From: Tulasnella sp. 424
Lineage: Eukaryota > Basidiomycota > Agaricomycetes > Cantharellales > Tulasnellaceae
Length of the DNA stretch: 64,000 bases
Assembly (NCBI GenBank): GCA_019633425.1
Contig: WSUB01000168.1
Coordinates: forward strand, 21,728 to 85,727
Direction: 5' to 3'
The position numbers and the translations under genes are program-made. The notes under the pieces were generated by a model. The model searched no databases and had not been told where the DNA came from. It worked only from the letters and a program-made list of their open reading frames with translations. Below, one piece after another: positions 10,864 to 22,017 of this stretch. Every line of letters starts with the position of its first letter. Position 1 is the first letter of the stretch.

Positions 10864-13800
10864 TCAGACCCCAATCTGTTGCGCATCAGGGGTACCAAGG
10901 AAACCGCTCGGCGAGCCAACCGGAGCGGCACCCATCAGAGTTGGTCCATCGAGCCCATAAAGCGACGCGTTGTCCACAACACCGACAGAATCAACGGAGG
11001 GGACGGAGTAGAATTCAGCCGAGCCGCCAACCTGAGCGTTGACCGACGCATCAGCCAAAGACGTCGGATCCAGAACACCTCCGTAATCTCCTGCGGCTGC
11101 CGGTACGCCTTGACTGGCATCGTCCTGGGCACCCATTCCTAGCGACGAGGAGGTTGAAAAGTCCCTTGACCTGGATTGTCGGTGCAAGTACGGGTGGTAT
11201 CCGTGCGAAGCCTGCGTGCGCGGCGCAAAGAGCGAATGTCCAGGCGATCCATATTGCGGCACAGGTCCCGGTCGGATTGTGGGTGTCGCAGACCTGTGTC
11301 TCCGAATCGGTCCGACACTCCCATGGAAGCTGGAACTTTGGGCGTATCCAGGCAGCAATGCAAGATTTTCATAGCCAGCTTTAGCTGAGGGCGCGGACGA
11401 GGATAAGGCGTCGCCTCCAAAGGATGCGAAATCAGGTCTGTTGCGGTACGACGGCATCGTTGGGGGCTGCAAGCTTGCACCACGAGGGTACGGGACCGAG
11501 TATCCATCACTCGTCACGGTATGCATCGGCCTCGGTCGATTTGATCGCGAGAGGAGCTGCTGAGCGTGGTTTTGAATGGCATGCTGTTCATGAGCTGGCA
11601 AGAGGGCACCAGGCACTTGTTGAGGAGAGCCATATTGGAGAGGAGACCCTTCAACGGGATGCAGAGCTGAAAAGCTAGCACGAGATTCAGCGTGGTTGGT
11701 GATCGGGACAGGAAGGGATTGAGAATGAGGAGGGATGTAGTCCCCAGTGTGACCATGTGAAGATGGGCCCGCCCAGGTGTCCAAGGATGAAGACGGAGGG
11801 AGGTTGTTCGTGAACGGGGTTGGACTGTTGTGCACCTGTCCAGCCTTACAACGAGTACCGAATAATTAGAATCTTGTAAAGGACAGAAACGACCAAATAA
11901 CTCACCGGGTCGAATACGTTCATCGGAACCCGGGCAGGAACCACCCCAACGACATCTTCTTGCTCAAGATCAATATCTCCAAGACCCATTCCATCACTCT
12001 CATCACCAGCGCTCCCATCATTCTCCCCGCCACTCCCTTCAAAGTCACCACCATCTTTAATGCTTAGCTCGCCGGAATCCTTCGAGTGCGTCCGCAGATG
12101 CTGCGTAAGATTATCACTTCGACTGAACTTCTTTCCGCACTTGTCGCAGGCGAAGGGCCTTTCCATTGTATGCGTGCGCAGGTGTCGTTTCAGGTGTTCC
12201 ATCCTCTTGAAGGTCTTTCCGCAAGAATACAACGGGCAAGGGAACTGTTTGAGCCTGGGCACGGGCGTGGATCCAGGGAGACCTGCACCAGCGCCTGGAG
12301 TACCCATGTTCATCGGGCTGGAGGTTGCCGGTAACGACGCCGACTGAATAGACAGAGGAGTCGATGGTGTAAACGTGGAGGATGGGAGGGCAGAAGCGGC
12401 GCCATAACCGGTATGGTCGTGAATTGGCGCAGGCGATGAAGCTGCATGACGTGCGTACGCATGCGGGGCAGGCGATTGGGAGAAATGACCAACTCCACTG
12501 GCCATACCAGGTGAAGCGGAGACCATCCCGTGGCTTGGATGAGGTGGAGCGGGAGACTGCGCGGTGTGCCCGATGTTATGCATGGGCGACATCGTTCCGT
12601 TCACTTGGACGAAATGCTGCTGTTGCATGGGCATGCCGGTCGAAGAGATGATCTCGGGGCTCGGTCCAAGTCCCATCGGGACGGGAGAGGGCGAGAGGTT
12701 ATGAACTTGGGAGGCCGCTCGGGACATGGGGTGTTGCGGGTGATAGTGGTGCGAAACAGGCTGGGGAGCGAAAGGAGACGAATGCCTATAGTCCGTAGCG
12801 GGAGGCGCCATGCCCAATCCAAGCCCGACGTGAGCACCAGTTGTTGATCCATGGGAAGCGGACGGCGCGAGGGAATACGAACTCGATGGGTATTGCTGTG
12901 GAGGCGTGTACTGATCAGCTGATGCTCCGACGTCGGATAGGTACGATTGGGAATGTTGGACTTCAGTAGAGGTATCGTAGGAGTCTCCATAGCCGACGTC
13001 GTTGCCGTAGATGTTGGAATTGACTGCTAATGGGGATTCACTGGTAGCTAAGTGCGACCCGGTGATGACATCTGCGGTCGCGAGTCCACTCGTTGGCTGT
13101 TTGGCTCCGGCGAGCGAACCTGCAGGGCCAGTCGTTCCAGTCGTCGCGGCGGCTTTCTTTCGCCTCTGCTTGTAGTTAGGGCTGCCTTCGAACAAGGAGA
13201 ACATGCTGAAGAATGGCGTGCCGGGTCCACCAGGTCCCTTGGGTTGCTCCGGAGTCGGCTTGTCGGATCCACTCCCTACAAACGAGTCGGACGAGCTTTG
13301 CTGTTGATGTAATAATGGACGAGAGGGATGTTGAAACGACTGCGCGTAGTGTTGATCATCGTTCTCGGAACCGCCCGGGCTCCCAGCTTTGGTTGCTACA
13401 GCGCGTGTATCCACGTCAGACATTGAAGGGTTGGTGAAGGGTGGTGTTGGGCCCGGATCGGCTCCAGGTTCCGGGACCTCTCCAATCTCCCGAACGGCTC
13501 GTTCCAGCTCGCCTTCACCCTCGATTCCACCGCGGGCTTTCGAGAATTGCTCGAATAGGGTCCGTTTGGGGTCATACGTGAACGAGCGTGCGGGTTCTCC
13601 GACAATCACGGTGGTGGGTTCCTGTCCCATCTTTTCGCGCTTCAGATCTCGTTCGAGAGCGTCGAGAAACAGTCGATCATGTGGGACCGAGAACCTAAGA
13701 ATTTCGGAAATTGGAATAATTCGCACAGCAAGGGCGCCGAAGGTGAGGGAAGGAAGTGGGTCAAGTCAGCTTTTACTTGTCCGCGCGGGATCTTGCCATG

Positions 13801-14661
13801 TAAGAAACAAGAGAATTTGTTGTTGGCGAGGTCAAGTGACATACCAGTAGAACACTTTCTGCTTCTTCTGCGTCCTGATGCATTGGTACTTGAATAGGAG
13901 ATCAAGGAAAGGAGACTGGAGGGTATCGATGAAATGACATCCAGCATCAGCACGCGTTTCGGTCGTTTGTTGATTGATTTTAGAAGCGCGAAGCCTTGAA
14001 CCACTCACTTTGGGTTCTTCGAGGCATGCATCCGTTCCGGGCTTGAGATTCCTCAAATCGCTAAACACACCCTCTTCGAATTTCTTCATATTGCGAACGG
14101 GTCTACCGAACGCATCGAATCGAAACACGAGCGCTCTGACGATGTCGGTTCCCGTGATGTGGTACAATCCATTCCAGAGGACGCAAGACACGTATTCTCC
14201 TGATGGCAAGAGAAACCGATTGAGAGCTGGGTGCGGGACAGGTGGCACGTTGTTTCCTGAGGAACTTGGGTCCTGATACGAGAAGTGCGGGTCGGAAGCT
14301 GAGTTGGAAGCGGCAGAGGCGGCCCATCGGGAGGGAGCTTTTGGGGTGAAGATCACGCGTTGGCAGTCGGGATTGAAATTATTAGCCGTGCAATCAGTAA
14401 CTCGGAACTGGGAAAGAGCGCACCAGTTGCAAGAAAGAACTTTAGACGGTCGAGATGTGCGAGCATTTCCTCTTCATGCTGGCTCAGCGATCTTGGACCG
14501 CTGCTGCCGAATTCCTGGGATGAGTGCTCAAATTGGTGATGCGGATGATGAGGAGCTGGAGGCATATATTCGTGGAAGGAAGACGATGCTTGAGGGGCGT
14601 AGGATTGGAAATGGTTCGGCTGAGGTGGATGCTGAACTTGAAGAGCATTATGGTGATCCAT
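10864..14661 (-). CDS. STE12: STE12-type transcription factor (homeodomain plus two C2H2 fingers)
   Basis: A nuclear regulator acting below the pheromone/filamentation MAP kinase pathway in fungi. Five exons: 14661-14424, 14337-14009, 13915-13845, 13694-11906, 11835-10864, giving 1132 residues. The STE homeodomain spans about residues 70-240, with hallmark segments [56 protein letters not shown] and [20 protein letters not shown] across exons 1-4. Two C2H2 fingers lie at about 697-749 (CPLYSC...HLRTH, then [21 protein letters not shown]). The rest is long, Ser/Pro/Gln/His-rich and disordered, as usual in basidiomycete STE12-alpha proteins. All junctions rebuild the conserved protein exactly. 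Intron 4 has two usable acceptors 9 nt apart (exon starts 11844 or 11835). It is not part of the kinase duplication and is presumably single copy. Confidence 0.95.
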
Positions 14662-17600
14662 AGTAGAGCGGGAGGTGGGTAGGAAGATAGGTTTGGATGG
14701 TAGAGTAAGAAGAGGCAAGAGAGTTGCAAAGATCAAGTATATACGAGGGAAGGGAGCGGCGAATGATGCAAGTATGCAGACAGTTTAACAGAGATGAGGA
14801 GGAGGGGAGGGGAGGGGGAAGAGGATGGGGAGGGAGGGGAGGGGGAAAGCAGAGAGAGCGCAATTGAGAATCCGGTTCATTCTGAGAGGGATTCCTTTAT
14901 TTACTCCCAGGCTCACCAAGGGACCACCGGCCACCCAACGCTCGACCACCCCATTCCCTCAATCCATCGAAATGCACTCACAAGTGGTCTCTTAACCAGC
15001 ATTTGACTTGTGGTTTTTGGAATGCCGTCTCAACGTCGTGGGGCAGCAGTCGAGGTTAGAATCCCAACGGCGCGGCTTGTTCAACCAATCCGCGCACTCA
15101 AAGTACGCGATCACCCGCAACGACGATCTTGAGAGAGAAGAGGTACGCGTTTCTCCTCCTCATTGTTTAAAACGCCTTTATTCTTGGTACTTTTCCCATT
15201 ACGCTTGCTCGCAATGTATCAACCCGAAGACTAGCGGATGTATGTTTCCCCACTGGAGAAGCTACTCAGCTAAACTGCCACCATCTTCAGTCGTAAATCT
15301 TTTGAACATATGTATTTATCAGCATTTCATCAGACGCTTTTAAGCTGCCGAGGTCGCTCGGAAGAATCGGAACGCCCCCCTGTTCAGCACGACCCGAGAG
15401 TCAACGCCGATCACGAGTGGTTCTCCATTTCGATCCACCTGGTTAACGTATGCCCATTAATTACAATCGTGTAATTTACAAGATAAGACATGACCATGCT
15501 TTCCAACGATTCCTCTTCATGCTACGTTCCATGTGCTGAGTCTGCAACTGCCCGGCTACCGCAGCCGGCATCCAAAGCGGGTCTTCTCTTCTTGCTGGCA
15601 CAGATGGACCCTTTGCTTCCAGGTTAGTCCAAGCTCCACCAGAGGCCACGCTCCTCAACCCTTGGCTGCCCCTTCCTCACTACCGAAGGCAACGCACTCA
15701 TTGACGTTGACGTTGTCCGAACGTTTGTGCTTGCCAGCCGAGCGAAGCCGCTGTGTTCTGTAGTTGAGTTTCCAAATTTAGCGAATATTGATGGCGCACT
15801 GCGATGGTAGGATATCCTAGTCATGGAAGGTTCAACACCCGCGAATGACGAATGAGGTTGGCTAGGTATTAATCAAATTATCTAATTAGAAGTCGTTTAT
15901 TAATATCTGCTGCGAGTACCTTAATCAGAGAGATGAAGTCGACTGCCGAGTGAAAATCCCCCCATGCCACGCTTCCCAGACCTGTCTTGACCTTAGACCC
16001 CCTCGTTTCTCTCGTATCCACGGCGAAGTGGGTGAAAGCGTTTGAGCTTTCCCGCAAAAGAAAAGTCTTGACCTTTTCCCTGTAACCCGTGTTTCAGATT
16101 GCCTACCCCTTTTGGCCAGCTAGGTCATTTCCCAGCGATAGCGGGGATTGCCGAACCAAGGACCGAGACCAACGACACGTGTGATGAGACTCAGGTTGGT
16201 GGCAATCCCATGTGCAGCACCCACTCAAATGGGGCTAGTACCACAGCATTCGATTAAACGTTTTCATCTTACAGATGTGTTTTCTGGGTAAGCGCCCCCG
16301 GTCGGGCAGAACGATTTTGCTAACAAAGGGACGAGCGGGAGAGCACCCGGAGGATGATCGAATGGCATACATTCTCACTAGGTCATGTTCTCGGCTGGCC
16401 TTGACTGGAGAGCGCGTTCTTCGTTCTGACTCTTTGGTGTTTCTCGACGCTCACTGTGGCAACAGTAGGGACACGGCTTTTCTTCTACGCTGAACGAGGC
16501 AAGTCCTAGGATTTGATAGTCTATCTACAACCTAGATTTACAGTCGGGATGGAGCTCTTCTCCGAATTTGCACTCCACAGCATGGTAGGAGAAATCAAGA
16601 CACCGTTACATCCAAGCTTGGTCGGCGCGAACCCGACTTCCTCGTTAGATATGTCCGTCCGACTGGTCGATTGGGGGTGCGCCATGAAGATGCATTGGGT
16701 TGACGAGAGGGAGGTATTAACAGAACTGCTTCGGTTGGTCAAACGTTCTTAATTGTAACTGGGGCTTCCGGGAGCGGAGATTCGTGCCGCAGAGGACAGG
16801 GGAGCTATCGTACGTGGTGGCGCGTCTACATATTCAGGTCATGTAGCTCAATACTCTGAATATGATGAATCATGAAGCTATAAGCTTCAAATAGCTGGCT
16901 TGACTTCTTCAGGTAGCTTGGGATACATACTGGAACCAATCTCAACTCGGCCTCTGGTCTCTAGTTCTGGTCTCATAGCGGTGACGGTGGGCAGCTTGTA
17001 CGTGACCCATCTACACAATCTTTGGCGCAAACTGATTAGAAACCACTTTAATTACCAAATCCTTCACGGTCATTGTCTCGTTGAGTCGATTTCGAAATTA
17101 AAGGAGGATACCTTCGTAGGGTGCCTCAAAGCATACTTCATAGCCAACAGTTCGACGGAGGCGAGCGGTGCTGGTCGTATCAATCGTGCACACGTGTTTT
17201 TTCTCATGAACGTTGGCTATGAGGAGGTGGGGTATGGTGGTTTATTTCAATTCGGAAGGGCCATGAAACGAACAGCCTGCCCGGCTAAAAGAAATTCCTC
17301 TTCAAAGCACTAGAGACCGGGAACTGGGAATTGAAAACGAAATACTGCCTTTATTAGGTGATTACTGCCTCGGAACGACTTTTTGAGGCACCTTTCCGCT
17401 GGGGATTCGAAATGTAAGCTCCTGGTCCAGTACGACAGCAGGACACAAATGTTCGGATGTGCTTACGATTACACAAGCGGTTATGCAAATGGCAGAAATA
17501 TTCGATAAAGGCTGCTTAAATCTAACTCAGTTGAGGTGGGTAAAAGCTTCGCTTTGAAAAGGTCTGAGAACTCACGCCGCGAGATGAACTAAGCTAAACA

Positions 17601-18092
17601 AAGCGGTGCACAGAACATCGAAAGTTTCTATCTCATGGAGGCCCTCCCTTGCACAAACCACGACCTTACCTCCGCTTGAGACATGAGGCACTCCTGCCGC
17701 TCTCAGAAAAAACCCCTTCCAGGTCTTTGGTATCGATGAGCTGCATGCCTAATGAGGCTCGAACGGGCATTCAGAACGATTCCGGAGTATTCCCTCACCT
17801 AATTCACTGCTTTGAACACGAGAATTCAATGCTCGAGAAAGGTTTGAGGTGGCATGAGGGATGTCTGGGATTCACGCATGTTTTTTGCGGACAACTGCGG
17901 AGGTGAGGCTTGTGGACACCCCGCGTTCGTGCCTAGAGTTTAACAGCTGACGTTGGAGCGGACGTTGGTCCTCAGAGCTCATTCGACCCTCAAAAGCATT
18001 CTGCCTGTCATCCTCAGCCATTCCACTCTGTTCCCTTACCACTCAAAACCCCCGATCCCTCCGCATCTTCACCTCAGCCAAACTCACATTGA
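14662..18092. other. STE12 upstream region and 5' flank of first array unit
   Basis: 14662-14900 is purine/pyrimidine-skewed (G-rich plus strand), fitting the STE12 promoter or 5' UTR. The part around 15000-15830 has short open frames with plausible splice sites (for example 15490 onward, donor near 15622, acceptor near 15764), but I recognise no family. From roughly 16.2-16.8 kb onward the sequence is alignable with the flanks upstream of the genes at 47.5 and 57.7 kb (shared TCGTACG-GGTGGCGCG, GACTTCTTCAG, and the block near 17620 including ATCGAAAGTTTCTATC). It is therefore array DNA. Confidence 0.5.
17961..17992 (+). promoter_or_regulatory. Conserved upstream block of K3
   Basis: Contains GTTGGTCCTCAGAGCTCATT, 132 bp before the ATG. 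It is shared with the other family members and is preceded by a TTTAA-type stretch near 17940. Possible core promoter or 5' UTR; inferred from conservation. Confidence 0.5.
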
Positions 18093-21000
18093 ATGGCGGA
18101 CTCGGACTCGACGGCGGCCAAGCCCGTGGAAGACGTCGACCAAAAGCTAAAAAAGGCTGTAAGGATATTTTACGACTTGAGAGACCGAATACTGATCTGG
18201 TATCTTCAAGCGAGATATCCTTAGCAGAATCCCCGGTCGAATCGATCCCGCCAGAATCAAAATGAAAGAAACCCAACCGGGCAAAAGAGGCGGTCAAGGC
18301 GTCGTTGTCATTGGAACACTCAGTCCCACCGAAGCATCGAAGGACAGGTTACTCGAACTGAAAGTAGCTGTGAAGAAGCTGGAATGGAAACGGGATGATG
18401 CGGGCGAGTCCGCAAAGTTTTTCAAGGTATCATCGGCCGCAACGACTTTGTTGATCGTTCTCACTGCTCTTTCGTAGTCTTTCGTCAGCGAGCTCAGTTT
18501 AATGGAGTCAGTCTCTCACCCTAACATTATTACGCTCCTCGGCTTTGTCGAAGATATGCAGAAAGGAGACGTTTGGATGATTTTGCCTTGGGAAGGGAAC
18601 GGCAACGTTCGAGAATTTTTGCAGTCGGGCGAATGGGATATTCCGGAACGTATATCTCTCGTAAGTGCGATCTATAATGCTAGAAAGTAGTTTAGTCACT
18701 GAGCTTCTGGTATCTGTAGATTCAAGATACAGCAACGGGACTGGAGTACTTGCATAGTCGACAACCTCCTATTTGTCATGGCGACCTCAAATCTGTGAGT
18801 CCCCCAAGTCCCTTTGTGAGAGATGTCAACCTAATCCAGTCGTCATTCAGTTCAACATCCTCGTCAATTCCTCCTGCCGGGCGGTTATCACGGACTTTGG
18901 GTCAGCTCGCATTCGACAAAGCCTTGGATCAGAGGAAAGCGACCATGCGCCGGCCAAGGATCTGGAATGTGATGATGAAGCCACAGGGTCGACATCCCCA
19001 AAGGTCCAATTCAATCCATCCACCATGGAGCTCACCTTAACCGGACCAAAATTTTCTCTGCGATGGACAGCTCCCGAGGTGTTGGGTGGCGGGATCCAGG
19101 AGTTACCCAGCGACATGTGGGCTCTGGGGTGGGTTGGTTGGGAAGTGAGTACAACGCGGCTCGGTTGGTATTCACCCTCCCTTAGCTCCTAACTGCGGCT
19201 ACATGTCAGGTTGTAACTGGTAAAATTCCCTTTGAAGAAATCAACCGCGAGTCGGTCATTATAGTCCATGCAATCAAAGGGAAATTCCCCGTGATTCGGG
19301 AAGATCCCAACCTGTCCCTTGTTCTCAAGCTCTGCAGTCTGATGACAGATTGTTGGCTCTCAGATCCAGCTAAGAGGATCCAGGCTTCAACCTTTCAGCG
19401 AAGGGTTGACAAGATGGTGAGCGCTTTGGTTCAGAGTTAGGACATCGATTCTGAAATGAATCTCTTCAAGCCTTCCAAGACTCCTTCGAGTTATTCCGCC
19501 GGCAGTCAGAAAGTTCGGTCTGCTCACCTGCTCCTTGAGCTCGGCAGAACATACAACCTTCAGGGTGATCGAGCGATGGCCGAGTCCCACTTCCAGTCAG
19601 CGCTTGATGTTGCGAGTCGAACGAAAGATAGTTTGGCAATGGCGAACGCCTTGGATTGCCTTGGGCATGTCCACCGCGCTCAGTCGAAGAACCTGGAAGC
19701 GGAGAAGGCTTTCACGGAAGCGCAAGAAATACACTCTCGCATCGGCAATCAGTTGGGCGCCGCAAACGCGTTGCTCGGCGTGGGGAATGTTTACTGCGCT
19801 CAGTTGAGGTATCAGGAAGCGGAGAAGGCCCTCACGGAAGCATACAAGACCTACTCTCGCTTCGGTGAGGACATGAGTGCCGCGAACGCGTTGCAAGGCC
19901 TGGGAAATATTTATCGCGCTCAGTCGAGAAATCGGGAGGCGGAGAAGGCTTTCGCGGAAGCGCACGACATCCACTCGCACGTCGGCAATGACATGGGTGC
20001 CGCAAATGCGTTGGACGGCCTGGGGAATATGTATCGCAACCAGTCGAGGTATCGGGAGGCGGAGAAGGCTTTCACAGAAGCGCACGACATCCACTCTCGC
20101 ATCGGCAATCACGTCGGTGCCGCAAACGCGTTGGACGGCCTGGGGGAAATATATCGCGCTCAGTCGAGAAATCGGGAGGCGGAGAAGGCTTTCACAGAAG
20201 CGCACGACATCCACTCTCGCACCGGCAATCACATGGGTGCCGCAAACGCGTTGCAAGGCCTTGGGGATATTTATTCCGCTCAGTCGAAGAATCAGGAGGC
20301 GGAGAAGGCTTTTACGGAAGCGCGCGACATCCATTCTCGTATCAGGAATGTCGTAGGTACTGCAAACGCGTTGCAGGGTCTTGGGGATATTTATTCCGCT
20401 CAGTCGAGGAATCAGGAGGCGGAGAAGGCTTTCACGGAAGCGCACGACATCCACTCTCGCATCGGGAATGACGTAGGTACCGCAAACGCGTTGCAGGGCC
20501 TGGGAGGAGTCTATCGCGCTCAGTCAAAGAATCAGGAGGCGGAAAAGGCTTTCACGGAAGCGCACGACATCCACTCTCGCATCGGGAATGACATGGGTAC
20601 CGCAAACACGTTGGGCGGCCTGGGAAGAGTCTATCGCGCTCAGTCAAGGACTCAGGAGGCGGAGAAGGCTTTCACGGCAGCCCACGACATCCACTCTCGC
20701 GTCGGCACTGATGATATGGGTACCGCAAACGCGTTGGACGGCCTGGGAGAAATATATCGCGCTGAGTCGAGGTATCGGGAGGCGGAGAAGGCTTTCACGA
20801 AAGCGCACGAAACTCACTCCAGTATTGGGAATGACATCGGTACCGCAAACGCGTTGCAGGGCCTGGGAAGAGTCTATCGCGCTCAGTCAAGGAATCAGGA
20901 GGCAGAGAAGGCTTTCAAGGAAGCGCACGAAATCCACTCTCGCATCAGGAATGACATGAGTGCCGCAAACGCGTTGGACTGCTTGGGAGAAATCTATCGC

Positions 21001-22017
21001 GCTCAGTCGAGGAACCAGGAGGCGGAGAAGGCTTTTACGGAAGCGCACGAGATTCACTCCCGTATCGGCAACGATAACGGTACTGCAAACGCGTTAGTCG
21101 GATTAGGCAATACCTATCGCGCCCAGTCGAGGACTAGCGAGGCTGAAAAGGCTTTCAAAGACGCCCACAACATCTACTCTCGAATCGGAGACATCCAGGG
21201 CACCGGGAACACGTACCGCAGCATCGCGATGCTTTATAGTGACCAGGGCAGATACGACGATGCGGAGGCGTCCTACCGCCTAGCAATCGCTTCTTATGAT
21301 GATGCTGAGGACAGTCGCAGCAAAGCCCGAACACTCCTAGCCCTTGGGCGAGATCGTCATACCCAGCACAGATACTCTGAGGCGGAGGAAGCTGTGACCG
21401 AAGCCCTCGCCATTTCGATCAGCGTTGGCAACGAGGAAGGTCAAGCGGCCGCTTGGTCGCTTTTGTCGCGAATCTTCACATCTCAATCAAAGGACGACGA
21501 AGAAAAGGATGCGCTCATTCAAGCTGAAGTTATATATACCCGAATTGGCCGTGATGCATCTCGCGCAGAGACATTGGACCGGCTCGGCAATATCCACTTC
21601 GCTCAGCGCACGTACAACGAAGCGGAGGAGTGTTACCGCCTTGCTCAAGCCATATTCTCAAGCTTGGACGACGTTAACGGTGAAGCCACCGTGTTGCTCA
21701 GTCTTGGGAGGCTCTACGTCCTTCAGGATCGACACGACGAGGCAGAGAAGTGCTTCACCGATGCGCGTGTAGCATCTGCCAGGATTCGAGACGTGGAGGG
21801 TGAGGCCGAAGCGTTGGATGGATTGATGGCAGTACACGTTCTGCAAGAAAAACTTGGCGATGCGAAAGCAGCTTGTGTGAAAGCTCGCGAACTGTACGCA
21901 CAAATGGGTCGGCCGATGAGTGAGATTTGTAAAAAGACTTGGGAACTCGTCGCGGTTAATCCGATCGGATCGATGTTAGCCGGGCTTTTCCTATCACAGA
22001 GGTCCACCGCTTTGTGA
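18093..22017 (+). CDS. K3: TKL protein kinase-TPR, longest array member (about 20 TPRs)
   Basis: A 1195-residue model. Exons: 18093-18158, 18211-18426, 18478-18660, 18720-18794, 18851-19144, 19210-19416, 19471-22017. The leader is residues 1-22. The kinase lies at about 23-347: Gly-rich loop 46-52, Lys77, Glu99 as likely alpha-C Glu, HGDLKSFN with Asp177 and Asn182, DFG Asp195, WTAPEV, and an activation segment about 45 residues longer than usual. TPRs follow from about 355: one divergent unit, 13 homogeneous units (19642-21204), then six diverged units and a short tail. Intron 6 (19417-19470) contains an in-frame TAG at its centre, so a prediction that ignores it splits the gene in two. One repeat carries an extra Asp codon (about 20707-20712). 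The catalytic set looks complete, so activity is likely. Ligand and substrate are unknown. Confidence 0.92.
19642..21204 (+). repeat. 120-bp tandem TPR-coding array in K3, 13 units
   Basis: Thirteen direct repeats, one of them 123 bp. The unit is ANAL-x-GLG-x-IYRAQSRNQ-EAEKAFTEAHDIHSRIGND-GT, with x at TPR positions 5 and 9. The x pairs in order are D-H, L-N, Q-N, D-N, D-E, Q-D, Q-D, Q-G, G-R, D-E, Q-R, D-E, V-N. Confidence 0.95.

Noticed and set aside
18211..18260. Alternative acceptor CCTTAG near 18224 for intron 1 of K3
   Set aside because: It breaks the frame with the kinase. The acceptor ending at 18210 gives the RDILS start seen in K1 and K4-K6 (RGILN in K7).
19438..19440. In-frame TAG as evidence that K3 is a pseudogene or two genes
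   Set aside because: It lies inside a conserved 54 bp GT-AG intron present at the same place in all paralogues; splicing keeps the frame.
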